A stretch of 64,000 nucleotides of DNA. It comes from Mortierella sp. BCC40632. Its lineage: Eukaryota; Mortierellomycota; Mortierellomycetes; Mortierellales; Mortierellaceae. The position numbers were made by a program, and so were the translations under genes. How positions within the stretch are numbered: position 1 is the first letter of the stretch; every line of letters starts with the position of its first letter. Below the pieces are notes generated by a model. That model ran no database searches. It was not told the DNA's origin and saw only the letters and a list, made by a program, of their open reading frames with translations. The stretch is taken from NCBI GenBank assembly GCA_011634665.1, contig WAEK01000017.1, forward strand, positions 310,001 to 374,000. Reading direction: 5' to 3'. Positions 60,612 to 64,000 of the stretch are shown here, one piece after another.

Positions 60612-61106
60612 GTTTCTAGTTAGCGAACAACAAAATAGGGTTAGTTGTACCAAGAAATGCAAGAAAAGGAAGGGCAGCCATAGAAAGAGCAGTATGCTTT
60701 GTAGACGCCTTAGCCTATATGTCTCTCCTTTATAGAAAAAGAGAGACAAGCAAAATATCGTTTCCCGACCAGAGGTCCAGACAGGGGCATTTCCTTTGTG
60801 TGAACAAAGGCGCAGGCAGGCCGGGTCCAACTTGGGGAGCCCAGCGGCACAAAAAACCTGCCCAACATACATCTGGAAACGGAAACAAATAGTCCAGCCA
60901 GCGATACGAAACACTCAAGGGTGATGAAAGATAGAAATCGAGAGAGAGAGAGAGAGAAGAGCAAGGTGCGCTGATGCGCGGATTTCAAGTTACGGGCGCG
61001 AAAGCTATCCTACTAAAAAACTAGTCTGCTATCTATACTACGACGTTTTCTTGTTTTTCGTTCTTCGTCTTCTTGCTTGCTCAACCCTGGATATCTCCTT
61101 CCACTA

Positions 61107-61440
61107 TCAATGGCCGCTTACCACTGCTCTTGAATCTATGCTTGCAGTCGTTTTCCCACGGAAACTGGTCATGTTCGTCAACAGGTTGCAAATACTTGGG
61201 TCGTTCTTGCTTTTCCACATACAGCATGCACGCGTAATGTTGACCATGTTGTGTGCAGCCATGCTGTCGCGATGCATAGATTTTTCGCAGTTAATGCAAT
61301 AAGAGCACCGGAGATCCTTTGGTCGGCCCACGAAATTATCACATTTCGGGCATCGCTTACTGGCATAGCATCGGTCCTGGGCCCTTCCTCCTCCCCAAAA
61401 AAATTTTTCCAACTTGCTCCATTGATAAACCTCGGAAAAG
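61107..61440 (-). mobile_element. Fanzor/TnpB-like remnant (zinc ribbon and last RuvC motif)
   Basis: The minus strand encodes RCPKCDNFVGRPKDLRCSYC followed directly by INCEKSMHRDSMAAHNMVNI. Two CxxC knuckles followed by an (H/x)RD-x-x-A-A-x-N-M segment are the C-terminal zinc ribbon and RuvC-III of TnpB and its eukaryotic Fanzor relatives. After that the frame shifts, and the expected basic/Pro-rich tail (RPKYLQPVDEHDQFPWE) is read in another frame. Only ~110 codons remain and the upstream RuvC-I/II regions are gone, so it is a dead fragment. Confidence 0.6.
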
Positions 61441-61444
61441 CCAA

Positions 61445-62579
61445 GTCAGTGAGATGAAGTGTGTGGTCTACTCATAGGCAAGAGTCGGTGTTTATACTGG
61501 CCCTATACATATGCCAGTTAGCAGAGTAAAAATGACTCTGCCTGTAGTTCTCGCTACGAACGGCCTATAGACGTCTCTCCTGGTTCTCTATCTAAGTTCC
61601 TTTTGTTTTTGCTTTGCCAGAAAATTGTGATCTACAACTTCCATTTGATAAACTTGAGTTGGTTGACACTCTAAGTTGAACCAAGCAGGAGGAGTTGTAG
61701 TCATTTCTTGAGATGGCCCCTAGGACTGTAGCTCTGTCCTCGATATCTCTTGCTTCGATGGGTTTTAAATGTTGTGCTCGAGCTAGAAGCTGTGACGGAA
61801 TGACTCATATCAACATAATCACACGTGGGGATGCTCAAAGGAGATGATTCAAGAGGATATTCAAATGGTCGAGGACCAAAGGATGAGAACTGTGGTGTTG
61901 TTCAGGTAGGAACTACAGACAGAGAAGAACGGAAGGGCAGAACGGAAGGAAGTGACCTCAACATGCTAACCTACTTGTTTACTCCGTATCTGTTGAGGGC
62001 GGTCAATCAGAACAAGCTTGCTGGGCAATGTCCATTTGATGGGGCAAGGGAGCAGCGGGAATTAAAACGCCAATAGAAAGAGACATGGAGATGTTTGAGC
62101 AAGTTCCTGAAATTTGGTTTCCGTAGTTTTTCTCCTTTCTCCAAGATAGCCTCCAAATCGGCTGTACATATCTCGCTTCTCCAAAGCTTGGAGAGGTGTG
62201 GTTTCATAGAGCTCTCTTGAACAACGCTTCTTTTTACAGGTGGTAAGGACTTCAAATAGAAAACTGGTTGACCTCAAATAAAACTCGGAGTTCGGCTAGT
62301 CGCCTAGTCATTACAAGGAAATGATTGCTGTAGACCCGATGGGTTTGGAAGAAGAGTCGAGGAGACCTACGTGAAAGAAAGAGTCTGGAAGGAAGTGGAC
62401 TCTGATGCCACTCAGCTAGAAGGCGAGTCTGCTTCATGCCCTTCCTCCAAATGACTACAGATAAGGGATGCCCATAAAGGCAAAAGAGACTTAAGATTCT
62501 GTGTGGGGCCGTAGAGGAAGCATAGAAGCTCCCTGTTGATTCAAAGCCCAAAAAGGTAGCAATCTAGCATCCTAGGTTT
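61445..62579. other. Spacer, nothing firmly recognised
   Basis: About 1.1 kb. Frames such as 61825-62076 (+) and 62252-62551 (-) look slightly protein-like but have no domain and are closed within 100 codons. May be further decayed element sequence. Confidence 0.4.
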
Positions 62580-62612
62580 CGCGCGCTTAGCGCGCGCGTG
62601 TGACGTATTAGA
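62580..62612. promoter_or_regulatory. CpG-rich hairpin and CRE-like motif upstream of ARP3
   Basis: CGCGCGCTTAGCGCGCG at 62580-62596 is a 7-bp GC-only stem with a TTA loop, followed by TGACGTATTA, a CRE/ATF-like site. It stands ~200 bp before the ARP3 start in otherwise AT-richer sequence, followed by ATTC/ATCC repeats (62694-62720). A regulatory role is inference. Confidence 0.35.
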
Positions 62613-62789
62613 ACATTTTTTCTTTTTAAAACGAGTGTGACGTTGAAAGGACCTTAGTTCAAGTAGAAGCTGGGTCTTACCATCGACCATTCCGTTCATT
62701 CATTCATCCATCCATCCATCCCCCATCCTTCATCCTTCTCTCCTCTCCCCAACCTACACCTACTCTTCTACATCTCCTCGTCACCAAAA

Positions 62790-64000
62790 ATGTCGCGTCT
62801 TGCTCCAGTCGTCATTGACAATGGAACTGGGTATGCATCATTTCCGTCCTCTTCCTTTAACTACGGCATGGCTCTGGCAGGACTCGGGCGTGTTACTTTT
62901 TTCAACCAATAGTGTCGTTTTAGGGGAGACTTCTTTTTACTGGCAACTACCTGTGTCACACAGCTTGGCATGCATCTGGACTATGGATGGCCCATCATTA
63001 GCACAAAGGACTCTATATACTATCTGGAGTTCAACCCTCCATTCTCTTCAATGGGTCCAGTCAATCGTGGCTGCTTCCATCTCTTTGCCAACAAGAAAGA
63101 CATGGAGCCAGGAACAAAGGACAGCCCTATCCCGCCACGGACAGAGATAGTGTGCAGGCATTGTCTAACGGTCCATGCTTAGATGGACGCGTCATTTGCC
63201 CTGTCAGCATTCTTAGGACAATGTCAATTGACATGAGCCTTCCTAACTCGCCCATTACACTAGATTCACAAAGATGGGGTTCGCTGGTAACAACGACCCC
63301 TCATTTATCCAGCCCACGGTCATTGCCACCAAGGATGGAGGTGCGTCTTCAGGAGCACCCTCAGTTCCAACAAAGCCTTCCTTCCTAGGCGGTGCCTCCA
63401 GCTCGAACATTGCCTCGAAGCGTGGTACCGAGGATCTCGACTTTTTCATCGGTGACGAGGCCGTTGCCAACTCAAAGACCTACGCGATCAACTACCCAAT
63501 CCGACACGGACAGATCGAGAACTGGGATCACATGGAGCGTTACTGGGAGCAGAGTATCTTCAAGTACCTCCGCTGCGAACCCGAAGACCACTACTTTCTC
63601 TTGGTGCGAACCATTTCGTCTTTTCAGTCATGTATGCTCTGATCTACTCGACTCGATGACAAAAGAGTTTGTTAACACCCCTTTCTATTGATCCACTCTA
63701 GACCGAGCCTCCTCTGAACGCACCCGAGAACCGTGAGAATACCGCCGAAATTATGTTCGAATCCTTCAATGTCCAAGGATTGTACATTGCCGTCCAGGCC
63801 GTTCTTGCCCTGGCCGCTTCCTGGACCTCCAGCAAAGTCAGCGAGCAGACGCTTACAGGAACTGTCATTGACTCTGGCGACGGTGTCACCCACGTCATCC
63901 CCGTCGTACGTCTCTGCTTTTTGCAACACTCTTTCGCCTATGTCATGAAGTTTCTACCTCTCCCAGGAGTGCTCTTCACATCGTCGCTGATACTAACACT
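62790..64000 (+). CDS. ARP3: Actin-related protein 3 (Arp2/3 complex), 5' part
   Basis: Exons 62790-62830, 63264-63603 and 63702-63905 are in phase and give ~195 residues: [32 protein letters not shown], then [28 protein letters not shown] and [20 protein letters not shown], and [10 protein letters not shown]. These are the diagnostic Arp3 forms of the actin fold, with the Arp3-specific insert ([21 protein letters not shown]). Arp3 with Arp2 nucleates branched actin at endocytic sites. The next intron starts at 63906 (GTACGT); a perfect TACTAAC branch point is at 63991-63997, so the acceptor must lie just past the window. Intron 1 is long (433 nt). Confidence 0.95.

Overview
The window is nuclear DNA from a filamentous early-diverging fungus, most likely a member of Mortierellaceae (Mortierellomycota), though a related Mucoromycota lineage cannot be excluded. 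The evidence is spliceosomal introns of about 75-550 nt with GTAAGT-type donors, long A/T homopolymers and GA/CT microsatellites in introns and spacers, fungal housekeeping genes, and Crinkler-type (CRN) effector genes beside unfamiliar proteins with PD-(D/E)XK-like nuclease motifs. All gene models were built by hand from reading frame, splice sites and recalled family motifs; no search was run.

Left part (1-25.3 kb), ordinary gene-dense DNA: the 5' part of a minus-strand gene that may be phospholipase C/P1-nuclease-like (1-854); a gene-poor stretch with a gag-like scrap; an HPP-family membrane protein (5689-7526, +); a GRASP/Grh1 Golgi protein (8123-11127, -) whose promoter is shared with an unknown disordered protein (11980-13242, +); a 1699-residue DH-PH-FYVE Rho guanine-exchange factor (15647-21430, +); an O6-methylguanine-DNA methyltransferase (21853-22740, +); and an unknown single-pass membrane protein (23873-25267, +).

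Middle (25.3-35 kb), a transposon graveyard: a decayed Helitron helicase joined to a decayed LINE endonuclease/reverse transcriptase, two diverged copies of a non-coding repeat, a 68-bp repeat family, an intact 578-residue nuclease-like gene with a long Ser run (29175-31169, +) and a decayed copy of its 3' end followed by a poly(A) tract (32315-32757). Then come a UMP/CMP kinase with a mitochondrial-type N-terminus (35061-37281, +) and an SPT23/MGA2-type membrane-tethered transcription factor (38489-42978, -).

Right part (43-64 kb): an intact CRN gene with header, nuclease and kinase-like domains (44722-46620, +); a stray 3' piece of 28S rRNA; (CCCTGA)n repeats; a gag scrap; two multi-exon minus-strand genes with PD-(D/E)XK-like motifs (48738-50790 and 52104-54531); a second CRN gene with P-loop NTPase and nuclease-like parts but two lesions (55408-58577, +); a Fanzor/TnpB-like zinc-ribbon remnant (about 61.1-61.44 kb, -); and the 5' half of ARP3 (62790 to the edge, +). 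A near-identical 0.9-kb block lies upstream of both the MGA2-like gene and the 48738-50790 gene, in the same orientation, and looks like a duplicated promoter.

The most unusual feature is the cluster, within 30 kb, of five genes that each appear to carry a PD-(D/E)XK-like domain under different N-terminal architectures, mixed with transposon, rRNA and telomere-like debris.
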